Notes: a model not told the origin generated them from the letters alone. 64,000 nt of DNA from Bradyrhizobium sp. Arg816 (GCF_029989365.1 NZ_JAPRAQ010000015.1:62001-126000); one strand, 5' to 3'; shown: positions 45,237 through 54,155, counted from the first letter of the stretch. A program made the numbers and translations.

Positions 45237-46099
45237 GCCTCCGGCCTCTCGCCGATCGTGACCTTGAAGCTGACCGGCTCGCCGCCGCGGCGCACCGCGA
45301 CATCGACCACCGTGCCGACGCTTGCAGGTCCCAGCGTCCGCGACAGCGCACGCACGCCGGAGAGCTTATGGTCGTTGACCGCCACGATGACGTCGCCCTG
45401 GCGGATGCCGGCCGCAGCCGAAGGGCCGGCCTTGTCGACATTCATCACCATCGCGCCGATGCCATCGTCGAGCCGCACCGGCTGGAGCCCGAGGCCGAGA
45501 TATCCGCGGGCGATGCGGCCGCGCGCCTCGAGCTGTGCCGCGACCCGCTCGATTGTCGCCGTCGGGATCACCAGGACCCGCCGCGGCCCGAGCACGGCCA
45601 TGCCGAAGGCGTCGCCCGATGCATCGAGCGCGAGCCCGCCTTGCTGGGCGAAGCGCAGGCGCACGTCGAGCTCGATCCGCGCATCGATGTCGCCGCCGCG
45701 CAAGGAGCGCCAGCTCTTGCCGGACAGTGACACCATGCCGAGCGCCGCGCTCGGCGCATCGCGATCGCTGGCGACGACGACCGACAGCGTGCCGAGGGGC
45801 GGAACGGTCGCGGCCAGCTTGACCGGTGCAAGACTGGCATCGGTGCGCAACAGCGCGATGTCGGTCGTATGGTCGCGGCCGGCGATCGTGGCGGCCGCGG
45901 TGCTGCCGTCGGGGAGGCCGATCTGGATATCGCCCTCGTCGGCCAGCGCTTCGTCGGCGGTGACGATCAAGCCGGGCTTCCAGACGAAGCCGGTGGCGCG
46001 GGAGCGATGCGAATGCACGGCGACGACGGACGGCGCGGTACGCGTCACGACATCCGCGAGCGCGGACGAAAGGGACGACAGAGGAGTGGGGTCGGTCAT
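45233..46099 (-). CDS. HtrA-like protein with degenerate active site and PDZ domain
   Basis: This 288-residue protein has the trypsin-like fold of DegP/HtrA (about 15-185) and a PDZ domain (about 197-285, YLGLGLQPVRL then VMNVDKAGPSAAAGIRQGDVIVAVN). The catalytic Asp position is present (D80 in TDIALL), but the His position is Glu (E50 in VTADEALA, where HtrA has a TNxHVV-type segment) and the Ser position is Gln (Q153 in AQQGGLAL, where HtrA has GNSGGP). Proteolysis is therefore unlikely. No signal peptide is present, so it is cytosolic. The ATG at 46099 has AGGAG upstream. Confidence 0.85.
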   Translation of the reverse strand: MTDPTPLSSLSSALADVVTRTAPSVVAVHSHRSRATGFVWKPGLIVTADEALADEGDIQIGLPDGSTAAATIAGRDHTTDIALLRTDASLAPVKLAATVPPLGTLSVVVASDRDAPSAALGMVSLSGKSWRSLRGGDIDARIELDVRLRFAQQGGLALDASGDAFGMAVLGPRRVLVIPTATIERVAAQLEARGRIARGYLGLGLQPVRLDDGIGAMVMNVDKAGPSAAAGIRQGDVIVAVNDHKLSGVRALSRTLGPASVGTVVDVAVRRGGEPVSFKVTIGERPEA

Positions 46100-46299
46100 G
46101 GAAGGCTCCTGTAGATTGTCCTCAATCTGGGATGTCGCGGGCGATTGCGAAACTGGCCGGGTGGCCAGGACAGACGGGGCGGGCCGGCCTCCGCAGGCCG
46201 GCGGCCGACGAACATGTGATTGGGACGCCCTCACGGGAACGTGTAGCAATCCAGGAATTGCACCGCACGTCCCTAAGCGTTTCCAGCGAGCCCCGACCG

Positions 46300-47265
46300 A
46301 TGACCGCCGACCTCACCCGCCGCACCCTGCTCCAACTCGCCGGCGCGACCTCGCTCGCGATGGCGGCGGCCGCCGCCGCTCGGGCCGAGGGCATGCCGCA
46401 AGGCGGTGGGCCGACCTATGCCAGCCGCACGCCGATGCGGGTGGGCATGGTGACGCTCCGGGTCAAGAACCTCGACAAGGTCGCGGACTACTACCGCGAC
46501 GTGATCGGACTGACCGTGATCGAGCGCTCCGCGACCGCCGCGACGCTCGGCACGGCCGGCATCACGCTGCTCGTGCTGGAAGCCCGTCCCGAGGCCGCGA
46601 TCGAGCCGCGCAACGCCGCGGGCCTCTACCACACCGCCTTCCTGATGCCGTCGCGCAAAGATCTCGCGCGCTGGCTGGTGCACGCCGCCTCGCATCGCGT
46701 GCCGCTGTCGGGCTTCGCCGATCATCTCGTCAGCGAATCCGTCTATCTCGACGACCCCGAAGGCAACGGCATCGAGGTCTATGCCGACCGCGATCCCTCG
46801 CAATGGCAGTGGAGCGAGGGCAGCGTGAAGATGGCGAGCGACGAGCTCAACATCCCCGACCTCTTGTCGCTGACCAACACGCGCGTCGCAGACTACGCCA
46901 AGGCACCGGACGGTCTGCGCGTCGGCCACATGCATTTGCGTGTCGGCGATCTCGCCGAGGCCGAACGATTCTATCACGGCACGGTCGGCCTCGATCCGAC
47001 CCGCCGCCGTGGCGGCGCCGCGTTCCTGTCGTCGGGCCGCTATCACCATCACCTCGGCATGAACGTCTGGCAGAGCCAGGGGGCCGGCCAACGCGACGAT
47101 CAGACCACGGGGCTTGCCTGGTTCTCGCTGGTGATGGCGAAGCAGGACATTCTCGCTGCGCAGGAGGAACGCCTGCGCAAGGGCGGCGCGCAGGTCACTG
47201 CGCTCGCCAACGGTCTGGAGGCCGTCGATCCCTGGGGCACGCGGGTGCGCCTGATCAGGGTTTGA
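46300..47265 (+). CDS. Exported glyoxalase/dioxygenase-fold protein (VOC superfamily) with Tat-like signal
   Basis: This 321-residue protein has two VOC repeats (about 45-165 and 205-320), with HTAFLMP, the YLDDPEGNGIEVYADR block and GHMHLRVGDL matching extradiol dioxygenases or glyoxalases such as CatE. The metal ligands appear as His and Glu in these blocks. The N-terminus has a twin-arginine motif and a long hydrophobic stretch (TRRTLLQLAGATSLAMAAAAAARA), so it is probably exported folded. VOC enzymes are usually cytosolic, which makes this one unusual. It is divergent from the HtrA-like operon, which starts 200 bp away. Confidence 0.82.
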   Translation: MTADLTRRTLLQLAGATSLAMAAAAAARAEGMPQGGGPTYASRTPMRVGMVTLRVKNLDKVADYYRDVIGLTVIERSATAATLGTAGITLLVLEARPEAAIEPRNAAGLYHTAFLMPSRKDLARWLVHAASHRVPLSGFADHLVSESVYLDDPEGNGIEVYADRDPSQWQWSEGSVKMASDELNIPDLLSLTNTRVADYAKAPDGLRVGHMHLRVGDLAEAERFYHGTVGLDPTRRRGGAAFLSSGRYHHHLGMNVWQSQGAGQRDDQTTGLAWFSLVMAKQDILAAQEERLRKGGAQVTALANGLEAVDPWGTRVRLIRV

Positions 47266-47329
47266 TCGCCGGCACGGGCATTGCTATGACCGGTCAGGCG
47301 CTAGCCAGTTTTCCGGGGTTCAGCCTGAC

Positions 47330-48205
47330 ATGTCCGATTTTCACGGCGTCTTTCCTTATCTTGTTTCGCCCGTCGATGCCGATGGCACGGTGCGCACCGA
47401 GGTCCTCGGCAAGCTCTGCGACGATCTGATCGGCGCCGGCGTGCACGGGCTGACGCCGCTGGGTTCGACCGGCGAGTTCGCCTATCTCAATGCCGCGCAA
47501 CGCAGCGCGATCGTGCAGACCACCATCCAGGCCGCGAAGGGACGCGTGCCGGTTGTGGCCGGCGTCGCCTCCACCTCGACGGCGGATGCGGTGGCGCAGG
47601 CGAAGGCCTATCAAAAACTCGGCGCCAACGGCATTCTGGCGATCCTGGAAGCGTACTTTCCGCTCGCCGATGCCCAGGTGGAATCCTATTTCCGCAGCAT
47701 CGCGGATGCCGTGGACATCCCCGTCGTCATCTATACCAATCCGCAATTCCAGCGCTCCGATCTCACGCTCGACATCATCGCGCGCCTCGCTGAACATCCG
47801 CGCATCGGCTACATCAAGGACGCCTCGACCAACACCGGCCGGCTGCTCTCGATCATGAACCGCTGCGGCGATGCCTTGCGCGTGTTCTCGGCCTCCGCCC
47901 ATATCCCGGCCGCGGTGATGCTGATCGGCGGGCTCGGCTGGATGGCGGGACCGGCCTGCATCATCCCGCGCCAGAGCGTCGCACTCTACGACCTCTGCAA
48001 GGCCGGCCGCTGGGACGAGGCCATGGCGCTCCAGCGCAGACTGTGGCGGATCAACGAGGCCTTTGCCCGATTCAACCTCGCCGCCTGCATCAAGGCGGGG
48101 CTGGCGATCCAGGGCTACGACGTCGGCGATCCCGTCCCGCCGCAGGCCGCGCTGTCGGCCGACGCCCGCAAGGTCGTGGGAGCGGCGTTGAGGGAGCTTG
48201 ATTAA
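47330..48205 (+). CDS. DapA-family aldolase (dihydrodipicolinate synthase-like)
   Basis: This 291-residue class I aldolase of the DHDPS/N-acetylneuraminate lyase family has GSTGEFAYL near the N-terminus, the Tyr in VIYTNP and the Schiff-base Lys in GYIKDAS. The family covers lysine biosynthesis and many catabolic keto-acid aldolases. Without the other lysine genes nearby, a catabolic role is as likely. The start at 47330 is 65 bp after the VOC gene stop, suggesting co-transcription. Confidence 0.87.
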   Translation: MSDFHGVFPYLVSPVDADGTVRTEVLGKLCDDLIGAGVHGLTPLGSTGEFAYLNAAQRSAIVQTTIQAAKGRVPVVAGVASTSTADAVAQAKAYQKLGANGILAILEAYFPLADAQVESYFRSIADAVDIPVVIYTNPQFQRSDLTLDIIARLAEHPRIGYIKDASTNTGRLLSIMNRCGDALRVFSASAHIPAAVMLIGGLGWMAGPACIIPRQSVALYDLCKAGRWDEAMALQRRLWRINEAFARFNLAACIKAGLAIQGYDVGDPVPPQAALSADARKVVGAALRELD

Positions 48206-48231
48206 CGAGCGGTCGTCCCCGCGATCGGTGC

Positions 48232-48323
48232 CGTAGGGTGGGCAAAGCGTAGCGTGCCCACCATTTGCCCGTCATTGAGGGTGGTGGGCACGGCGCGCGA
48301 AGAGCGCGCCTTTGCCCACCCGA
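48232..48323. repeat. Palindromic element (CGTAGGGTGGGCAAAG family)
   Basis: The left end CGTAGGGTGGGCAAAG and the right end CTTTGCCCACCCGACG are inverted copies with one or two mismatches; inside, CGTGCCCACCAT and GGTGGGCACG form a second arm pair. It lies between the DapA-family gene and the molybdenum hydroxylase gene. It is the free-standing sister of the inner element at 29235-29328. Confidence 0.85.
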
Positions 48324-48454
48324 CGGAATCGCGGATTTGCGAGACGGCATGCCAAATCCATGCATATCCCGCCTAAAACCGCGGCTGGTATGCCTCCGAT
48401 CGATCCGCTAAAAGGCTGCCCGCAGTTTCGAAAAGACCCTGAGGACCCCACGGA

Positions 48455-50779
48455 ATGAACATTCTTCCCGGCAATTTGCGTTTCGGAGCGGGCCAGCCCG
48501 TCAAGCGTTTGGAAGACCAGCGGCTGCTCACCGGGAAGGGTCAGTTCATCGACGACAAGCCGGAGGAGGGCGCGCTGTGGTTGCATGTGCTGCGCTCGCC
48601 GCATGCCCACGCGAAGATCGTCTCGATCGACACCAGCGCCGCGGCCGCCATGCCCGGCGTCACCGCGATCTACACCGGCGCTGACCTCATCAAGGACGAC
48701 ATCGGCACCATCCCGACCTTGAGCATCTTCAAGCGCCCCGACGGCAAGCCCATGACGGTGCCGCCGCGCCGCCTGCTCGCCCATGAGATCGTGCGTTACA
48801 CCGGCGAAGCCGTGGCCGCAGTGGTGGCCGCCTCGCGCGCCGAGGCGCAGAGCGCGGCCGAGGCCATCGTCGTCGAATACGATGTGCAGCCCGCCGTGGT
48901 CGACCCCGTCGAGGCCGTAAAACCCGGCGCGCCCGTGGTGTGGCCGGAGGCGCCCGACAACATCGTCGGCGCGATGAGCTATGGCGATGCCGCCAAGGCG
49001 GACGAGGCGTTTGCCAAGGCTGCGCATACGGTCGAGCTCGACATCGTCAGCCAGCGTCTGGTGCCCTCCGCGATGGAGCCGCGCTCGACCATTGCCGAGA
49101 TCGACAAGAAGACCGGCCGTCTCCTCCTGCATGTGCAGTCGCAGACGCCGGCCTCGACCCGCGACGTGCTGGCGGAAGCCGTGCTCAAGCGCCCCAAGGA
49201 CAGCGTCCGCGTGCTGGTCAGCGACATCGGCGGCGGCTTTGGTCAGAAGACCAACCTCTATCCGGAAGACGGCATCGTCGCCTATGCCGCGACCAAGCTG
49301 AACAGGAAGATCCGCTGGCGCGGCGACCGCACCGACGAATTCGTCGGCGGCACCCACGGCCGCGATCTCACCTCGACCGCGTCGTTCGCGCTCGACGAGA
49401 AGGGCAAGGTGCTGGCCTATCGCGTCAAGTCGATCGGTTGCACCGGCGCTTACTCCTCGGGTGCGGCGAACATCATTCCGCTGGTGCTAGGGCCGTTCGT
49501 GCAGACCGGCGTCTACGATTTGCCGCTGGTGCATTTCGAGGTGCAGTCGGTGATGACCCACACCGCGCCGGTCGGTGCCTATCGCGGTGCCGGTCGTCCC
49601 GAAGCGGTGTTCATCGTCGAGCGCCTGTTCGACGCAGCCGCCCGAAAGATCGGCATGGATCCGCGCGCGATCCGGAAGGTGAATTACATCAAGCCGGCAC
49701 AGCTGCCCTACACCAACGCCGCCGGGCAGGTTTACGATTCCGGCGCCTTTGCGCACATGCTCGATCGCGCCGTGAAGTTGGCCGATTGGGACGGCTTTGC
49801 CGCGCGCAAGAAGGCGGCGAAGAAGAAGGGCCTGCTCTACGGCCGCGGGCTCACCTCCTACATCGAATGGACCGGCGGCCGCGCCCACACCGAGAAGGTC
49901 AGCCTGCACGCGACCTCGCAGGGTCGGGTGGTTCTACACTCCGGCACCATGGCGATGGGGCAGGGGCTGCAGACCACCTACACCCAGATGATCTCCGACA
50001 CGCTCGGCATTGCCATGGACAAGATCGACGTCGTCCAGGGTGACACTGATCTCGCCATGGGCTTTGGCAGCGTCGGCTCGCGTTCGCTGTTCGTTGGCGG
50101 CACGGCGGTCGCGGTCTCGTCGAATGATTTGATCCAGAAGGCGCGCGAGAAGGCGGCGAACGTGCTCGAGACCTCGGTCGAGGACATCGAATATCAGGGC
50201 GGCATGCTCACCGTGGTCGGCACCGACCGCCGCATCAGCCTGTTCGATCTCGCCGAGAAGGAGGGCGGCGCCAAGCTCAGCGTCGATTCCGAAGGCGAGG
50301 TCGATGGCCCGAGCTGGCCGAACGGCACGCATATCTGCGAGGTCGAGATCGATCCGGAGACCGGCGTCTCCCGCGTCGTGCGCTACACCACCGTCGACGA
50401 CGTCGGTGTCGCCGTGAACCCGATGCTGGTCACCGGCCAGATCCATGGCGGCGTCGCGCAGGGCATCGGTCAGGCGCTCTATGAGGGCGTCTCGTATGAT
50501 TCCGACGGTCAGCTCCTCACCGCGAGCTACCAGGATTACTGCATCCCGCGCGCCGACGACGTGCCGCCGATCGTGGTGACGCTGGACGATTCCGCGCCCT
50601 GCCGCACCAATCCGCTCGGCGCCAAGGGCTGCGGCGAATCCGGCGCCATCGGCGGCCCGCCCTGCGTCACCAACGGCGTGATGGATGCGCTCGCCGAGCT
50701 CGGCATCACCCAGCTCAACACGCCGCTGACGCCGCAGAAGATATGGAAGGCGATCAAGGACGCGAAGGTGGCAGGCTAA
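48455..50779 (+). CDS. Molybdenum hydroxylase large subunit (xanthine dehydrogenase/CoxL family, form II-like)
   Basis: This 774-residue molybdopterin-binding subunit is of the xanthine dehydrogenase family. The N-terminal part has the RLEDQRLLTGKGQFIDD block, the middle the active-site loop AYRGAGRPEA (form II; true CO dehydrogenase form I has AYRCSFR), and the C-terminal part GAKGCGESGAIGGPP with the catalytic Glu. It should hydroxylate an aldehyde or N-heterocycle and needs a FAD subunit and a 2Fe-2S subunit. Neither is adjacent: the neighbours are an aldolase and acyl-CoA dehydrogenases. They must be elsewhere or absent. GAGGACCCCACGGA precedes the ATG. Confidence 0.9.
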   Translation: MNILPGNLRFGAGQPVKRLEDQRLLTGKGQFIDDKPEEGALWLHVLRSPHAHAKIVSIDTSAAAAMPGVTAIYTGADLIKDDIGTIPTLSIFKRPDGKPMTVPPRRLLAHEIVRYTGEAVAAVVAASRAEAQSAAEAIVVEYDVQPAVVDPVEAVKPGAPVVWPEAPDNIVGAMSYGDAAKADEAFAKAAHTVELDIVSQRLVPSAMEPRSTIAEIDKKTGRLLLHVQSQTPASTRDVLAEAVLKRPKDSVRVLVSDIGGGFGQKTNLYPEDGIVAYAATKLNRKIRWRGDRTDEFVGGTHGRDLTSTASFALDEKGKVLAYRVKSIGCTGAYSSGAANIIPLVLGPFVQTGVYDLPLVHFEVQSVMTHTAPVGAYRGAGRPEAVFIVERLFDAAARKIGMDPRAIRKVNYIKPAQLPYTNAAGQVYDSGAFAHMLDRAVKLADWDGFAARKKAAKKKGLLYGRGLTSYIEWTGGRAHTEKVSLHATSQGRVVLHSGTMAMGQGLQTTYTQMISDTLGIAMDKIDVVQGDTDLAMGFGSVGSRSLFVGGTAVAVSSNDLIQKAREKAANVLETSVEDIEYQGGMLTVVGTDRRISLFDLAEKEGGAKLSVDSEGEVDGPSWPNGTHICEVEIDPETGVSRVVRYTTVDDVGVAVNPMLVTGQIHGGVAQGIGQALYEGVSYDSDGQLLTASYQDYCIPRADDVPPIVVTLDDSAPCRTNPLGAKGCGESGAIGGPPCVTNGVMDALAELGITQLNTPLTPQKIWKAIKDAKVAG

Positions 50780-50838
50780 GAGGGCGGTGCTTAGCCGGAT
50801 GGAGCGTAGCGAAATCCGGGCCCGCGCTATTGCCACAA

Positions 50839-50925
50839 CGTCATTGCGAGCGCAGCGAAGCAATCCAGAATCTTTCCGCGGAGGAAGTCTGGATTGCTTC
50901 GTCGCAAGGGCTCCTCGCAATGACG
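50839..50925. repeat. Palindromic element (CGTCATTGCGAG family), copy 1
   Basis: CGTCATTGCGAGCGCAGC at the left end is mirrored by CTCGCAATGACG at the right, and GCAATCCAGA by TCTGGATTGC. It lies between the molybdenum hydroxylase (+) and acyl-CoA dehydrogenase (-) genes, in a convergent gap. The right arm differs from copies 2 and 3 by a short substitution (GTCGCAAGGGCTC). Confidence 0.88.
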
Positions 50926-50944
50926 GCGGAGAGAGTTGTGGCCC

Positions 50945-52141
50945 TCAAATCCCCAGCATCATCTTCGCAATAATATCGCGCTGGATCTCCGAGGTGCCGC
51001 CGAAGATCGTGTAGGCCCGGCCGTTGAGATATTCCGGCACCACCGTCAGCATCTCCTCAGGCGTCGCCGGCGCGTGGTTGAGCTTGTAGAGCGGGCGCAT
51101 CGGTTCGACCGCGAGGGCGTCGTGACCGATCACGTCGGCCCCCAGCCGTGTCACGGCCTGGCGGATCTCGCTATTGCGCAGCTTCAGGATCGACGACACC
51201 GCGCCGGGATTTTGGCCGGTCTGAAGTGCGGAGAGCACGCGCAGCTCGGTCATCTCCAGTGCGTCGATGTCGATTTCGACCTCGGAGATGCGCGCGGCGA
51301 CATCCGGACTGTCGATCGCGCGTCCCGTCAGGTCCGACTCGGCCAGCTCCGCGATCGCCTTCAACCCCTCGCGCAGCTTCGCTGACGCAATGCCGGAGCC
51401 GCGCTCGAACTCGAGCAGATATTTGCCGTAGGTCCAGCCCTTGCCTTCGTCGCCGACGCGATTGGCCACGGGCACCCGCACATCGTCGAAGAACACCTGG
51501 TTGACCTCGTGGTCGCCGCCGATGGTGATGATCGGGCGTGTCGTGATACCCGGCGTCGTCATGTCGATCAGAATAAAACTGATGCCGTCCTGCTGCCGCG
51601 GCCCCTCGCTGGTGCGCACCAGCGCGAACATGCGGTTGGCGTGGTGCGCATGGGTGGTCCAGATTTTCGTGCCGTTGATGATGTAGTCGTCGCCGTCGCG
51701 CACCGCGCGCGTCTTCAGTGAGGACAGGTCGGAGCCGGAGCCCGGCTCGGAATAGCCCTGGCACCAATAGTCTTCGCCGGAGAGAATGCGCGGCAGATAA
51801 AAATTCTTCTGCTCCGCCGAGCCGAAGCCGATGATGACGGGCCCGACCATCTTCACGCCCATCACGTTGACGTTGGGCACGCCAGCGCGCGCGGATTCAG
51901 TCTCGAAAATCCAGCGCTGCGCCGGCGTCCAGTCCGGGCCGCCATGTTCGGCCGGCCAGCCCGGCGCGCCCCAGCCCTGCCGGTGCAGCGCGCGCTGCCA
52001 AGCCATGCCGATATCCGGATCGGAGAACACCGACGGCGTCAGCGCGGTTGCGCGCTTCATCTCTTCGGTGAGATTCTTGGCGATGAAGCCGCGCACCTCG
52101 TCCTGGAAGGCGCGCTCCTCGGCGTTGAACGAGAGGTCCAT
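50945..52141 (-). CDS. Acyl-CoA dehydrogenase, probable catalytic subunit
   Basis: This 398-residue FAD enzyme oxidises an acyl-CoA to the enoyl-CoA. It has the FAD/substrate block YSEPGSGSDLSSLKT, DDYIINGTKIWTTHAHHA, FFDDVRVP, and the C-terminal FGGTSEIQRDIIAK. The glutamate in LLEFERGSG (E246) is in the position used as base in isovaleryl-CoA dehydrogenase-type and ChsE-type enzymes. The usual medium-chain base (YEGT) is FGGT here. It is last gene of a three-gene operon. Confidence 0.9.
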   Translation of the reverse strand: MDLSFNAEERAFQDEVRGFIAKNLTEEMKRATALTPSVFSDPDIGMAWQRALHRQGWGAPGWPAEHGGPDWTPAQRWIFETESARAGVPNVNVMGVKMVGPVIIGFGSAEQKNFYLPRILSGEDYWCQGYSEPGSGSDLSSLKTRAVRDGDDYIINGTKIWTTHAHHANRMFALVRTSEGPRQQDGISFILIDMTTPGITTRPIITIGGDHEVNQVFFDDVRVPVANRVGDEGKGWTYGKYLLEFERGSGIASAKLREGLKAIAELAESDLTGRAIDSPDVAARISEVEIDIDALEMTELRVLSALQTGQNPGAVSSILKLRNSEIRQAVTRLGADVIGHDALAVEPMRPLYKLNHAPATPEEMLTVVPEYLNGRAYTIFGGTSEIQRDIIAKMMLGI

Positions 52142-52156
52142 GATGCGCTCCTTGTG

Positions 52157-53296
52157 TCAGGCCGTGCGGCTAAGCTGGGCGTGGCGGCTAAAATGATGCG
52201 CGCTGCCGCCGAACAGCGTGTCGAAGGCGACCAGCCGTTTGAAATAGGCGCCGACCTCGAGCTCCTCGGTGACGCCCATGCCGCCGTGGAGCTGGATCGA
52301 CTGCTCGCCGACGAAGCGCGCGCATTTGCCGATCTTCGCTTTCGCGCCCGACGCAGCCCGCGCGCGCTCGACCGGCGGGCTATCTGCTTTCAGCGCGGCG
52401 CGCAGCGCCATCGAGCGCGCCTCGTCGACCTGCATTGCCATGTCGGCGAGGCGGTGGCGGATCACCTGGTTCGCGGAGAGCGGCCGGCCGAACTGCTTTC
52501 GGATCTTGGTGTATTCCAGCGTAGTGTCGAGCAGCGTCTGCATGATGCCGACGGCTTCCGCGCCAAGCGCGGCCATGGCGCGATCGACGGCCAATTCGAT
52601 CGCGGGCAGGGCATCGCTGCCGTCACCCAGGAGAGCGTCCTCCGGTAGCTCGACGCCTGATAGTTCGATGTTGCAGGCCCGGCCGCCGCCGAGGCGCTCA
52701 TAGTCGTTGATGGCGACGCTCGGCGTCTTTGCCGGGACCAGGAGCAGGCCGATCCACCCCGATGGTCCCTTATGGTCGTGGATATGCGCGGAGACGATGA
52801 TCTCGTCGGCGGCGTGGCCGTCGAGCACCGCGATTTTGCTGCCGGCAAGACGCCAGCCTTGCGCCGTCTTGTGGGCGACGGTCGCGACCTTGGCGAGATC
52901 GAACCGCGCCGCGCGCTCGGAATGGGCGAAGGCGAGTTTCAGTGATCCGTCCGCGACCTTCGGCAGCCTCGCCTGCTTCTGCGTCGTGCTGCCGCACTTC
53001 TCGATCAGCGCCGCTCCCAGCACGACCGTCGCGACATACGGCTCGGACACCAGCCCGCGGCCGAAAGCTTCCATCAGAATGCCGATCTCGACCGCGCCGC
53101 CACCGAGCCCGTCAAACTCTTCGGGAATCGGCAGCGCCAGCCAGCCAAGCTCGGCGAACTGCTTCCACACCGTAGGGCTGAAGCCGGACGAGTCCTTCGC
53201 CATCTTGCGGCGATGATCGGCGTCGTAGCTTTCGGCCACGAAGCGATCCGCGCTCTCGCGCAGCAGCCGTTGCTCGTCACTGAGATTGAGGTCCAT
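52157..53296 (-). CDS. Acyl-CoA dehydrogenase, probable partner subunit
   Basis: This 379-residue acyl-CoA dehydrogenase family protein is more divergent than its neighbour. It has the N-terminal helical domain and a C-terminal segment with LHGGMGVTEELEVGAYFKR. I see neither a YEGT-type nor an ERG-type base. Paired genes of this kind form alpha2beta2 enzymes for bulky or branched substrates, such as FadE28/29 of Mycobacterium. Spacing is 4 bp to the enoyl-CoA hydratase gene upstream and 15 bp to the other dehydrogenase downstream. The ATG at 53296 directly precedes DLNLSDEQ, the normal N-terminus. Confidence 0.87.
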   Translation of the reverse strand: MDLNLSDEQRLLRESADRFVAESYDADHRRKMAKDSSGFSPTVWKQFAELGWLALPIPEEFDGLGGGAVEIGILMEAFGRGLVSEPYVATVVLGAALIEKCGSTTQKQARLPKVADGSLKLAFAHSERAARFDLAKVATVAHKTAQGWRLAGSKIAVLDGHAADEIIVSAHIHDHKGPSGWIGLLLVPAKTPSVAINDYERLGGGRACNIELSGVELPEDALLGDGSDALPAIELAVDRAMAALGAEAVGIMQTLLDTTLEYTKIRKQFGRPLSANQVIRHRLADMAMQVDEARSMALRAALKADSPPVERARAASGAKAKIGKCARFVGEQSIQLHGGMGVTEELEVGAYFKRLVAFDTLFGGSAHHFSRHAQLSRTA

Positions 53297-53300
53297 GTCG

Positions 53301-54155
53301 TTACTCCGCGGCCGCCGGCGGCTTGCGCACGGAGGGATGCAGTCCGGATGGATCGACCACCGTGCCGAACTCGTGAAGGTTATGGGCGTGACAGAGCTGA
53401 TGCAGCGCAAAGGCCTGGTCGATCGCGGCGGGCTGGCCCATCACATCGACCGAGCGATTCACCGCTTCCTTGGTCAGCTTCAGCGCGAAGGACGGCTTTG
53501 ATGCGATCCGGCGCGCCAGCTCCAGCACCGACGCTGAAAGTTCCGTGCGCGGCACGACCCGGTTGACCATGCCGAGCTGATGCGCCTCCTGCGCGCTCCA
53601 GCTGTCGGCAGTGAACAGGAATTCCTTGGCCTTGCGCGGGCCGAGCTCCCAGGGATGCACGAACCATTCGACGCCGCAGACGCCCATGGTCACCACGGGA
53701 TCGCAGAACTGCGCATCGTCGCTGGCGACGATGAGGTCGCAGGCCCAGGCCAGCATCAGCCCACCGGCGATGCATTTGCCGTGCACCTCGGCAATGGTCG
53801 GCTTGGCGAGGTTGCGCCAGCGCCGCGTGATCTGGAGATAGATTTCCTGTTCGCGCGCGAAGCGGCCATGCGCGTTCGCCTCCGCAAAGCCACCCCAATT
53901 TCCGATCGGCGGAAAATCGGCACCTGCGGCATTCTTGCCGCCGGGACGCAAATCGTGCCCTGAGGAGAAGTGCGGCCCGTTGCCGGCGAGGATGATGACC
54001 TTGACCGCATCGTCCTGCACCGCCTCGTCGAACGCGGCGTTGAGGTCGTAGGTCATCTGCAGGTTCTGCGCATTGCGCGCCTCGGGCCGGTTCATCACGA
54101 TCCGGACAATCGCCGGCTCCGGCCGCTCCACGAGGATGGTCTCGAACGAGGACAT
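53301..54155 (-). CDS. Enoyl-CoA hydratase/isomerase family protein
   Basis: This 284-residue crotonase-fold enzyme has oxyanion-hole motifs GNGPHFSSGHDLRPGG and IAEVHGKCIAGGLMLAWACDLIVAS, with the usual order. The substitution pattern at the two Glu positions does not settle whether it hydrates or isomerises the enoyl-CoA. First gene of the operon with the two acyl-CoA dehydrogenases (4-bp spacing). The ATG at 54155 with GGGGGAAG upstream is the natural start. It is divergent from lemA, with starts about 140 bp apart. Confidence 0.9.
   Translation of the reverse strand: MSSFETILVERPEPAIVRIVMNRPEARNAQNLQMTYDLNAAFDEAVQDDAVKVIILAGNGPHFSSGHDLRPGGKNAAGADFPPIGNWGGFAEANAHGRFAREQEIYLQITRRWRNLAKPTIAEVHGKCIAGGLMLAWACDLIVASDDAQFCDPVVTMGVCGVEWFVHPWELGPRKAKEFLFTADSWSAQEAHQLGMVNRVVPRTELSASVLELARRIASKPSFALKLTKEAVNRSVDVMGQPAAIDQAFALHQLCHAHNLHEFGTVVDPSGLHPSVRKPPAAAE

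Noticed and set aside
46240..46299. EcfG-type general stress promoter before the VOC gene
   Set aside because: GGAAT, 19 bases, CGTT is only a near match, and the -10 would sit too close to the start codon to leave room for a transcript leader.
44895..47429. An 844-codon open frame on the + strand
   Set aside because: It overlaps the LuxR, HtrA-like and VOC genes in the wrong strand or frame; those three have domains and ribosome-binding sites.
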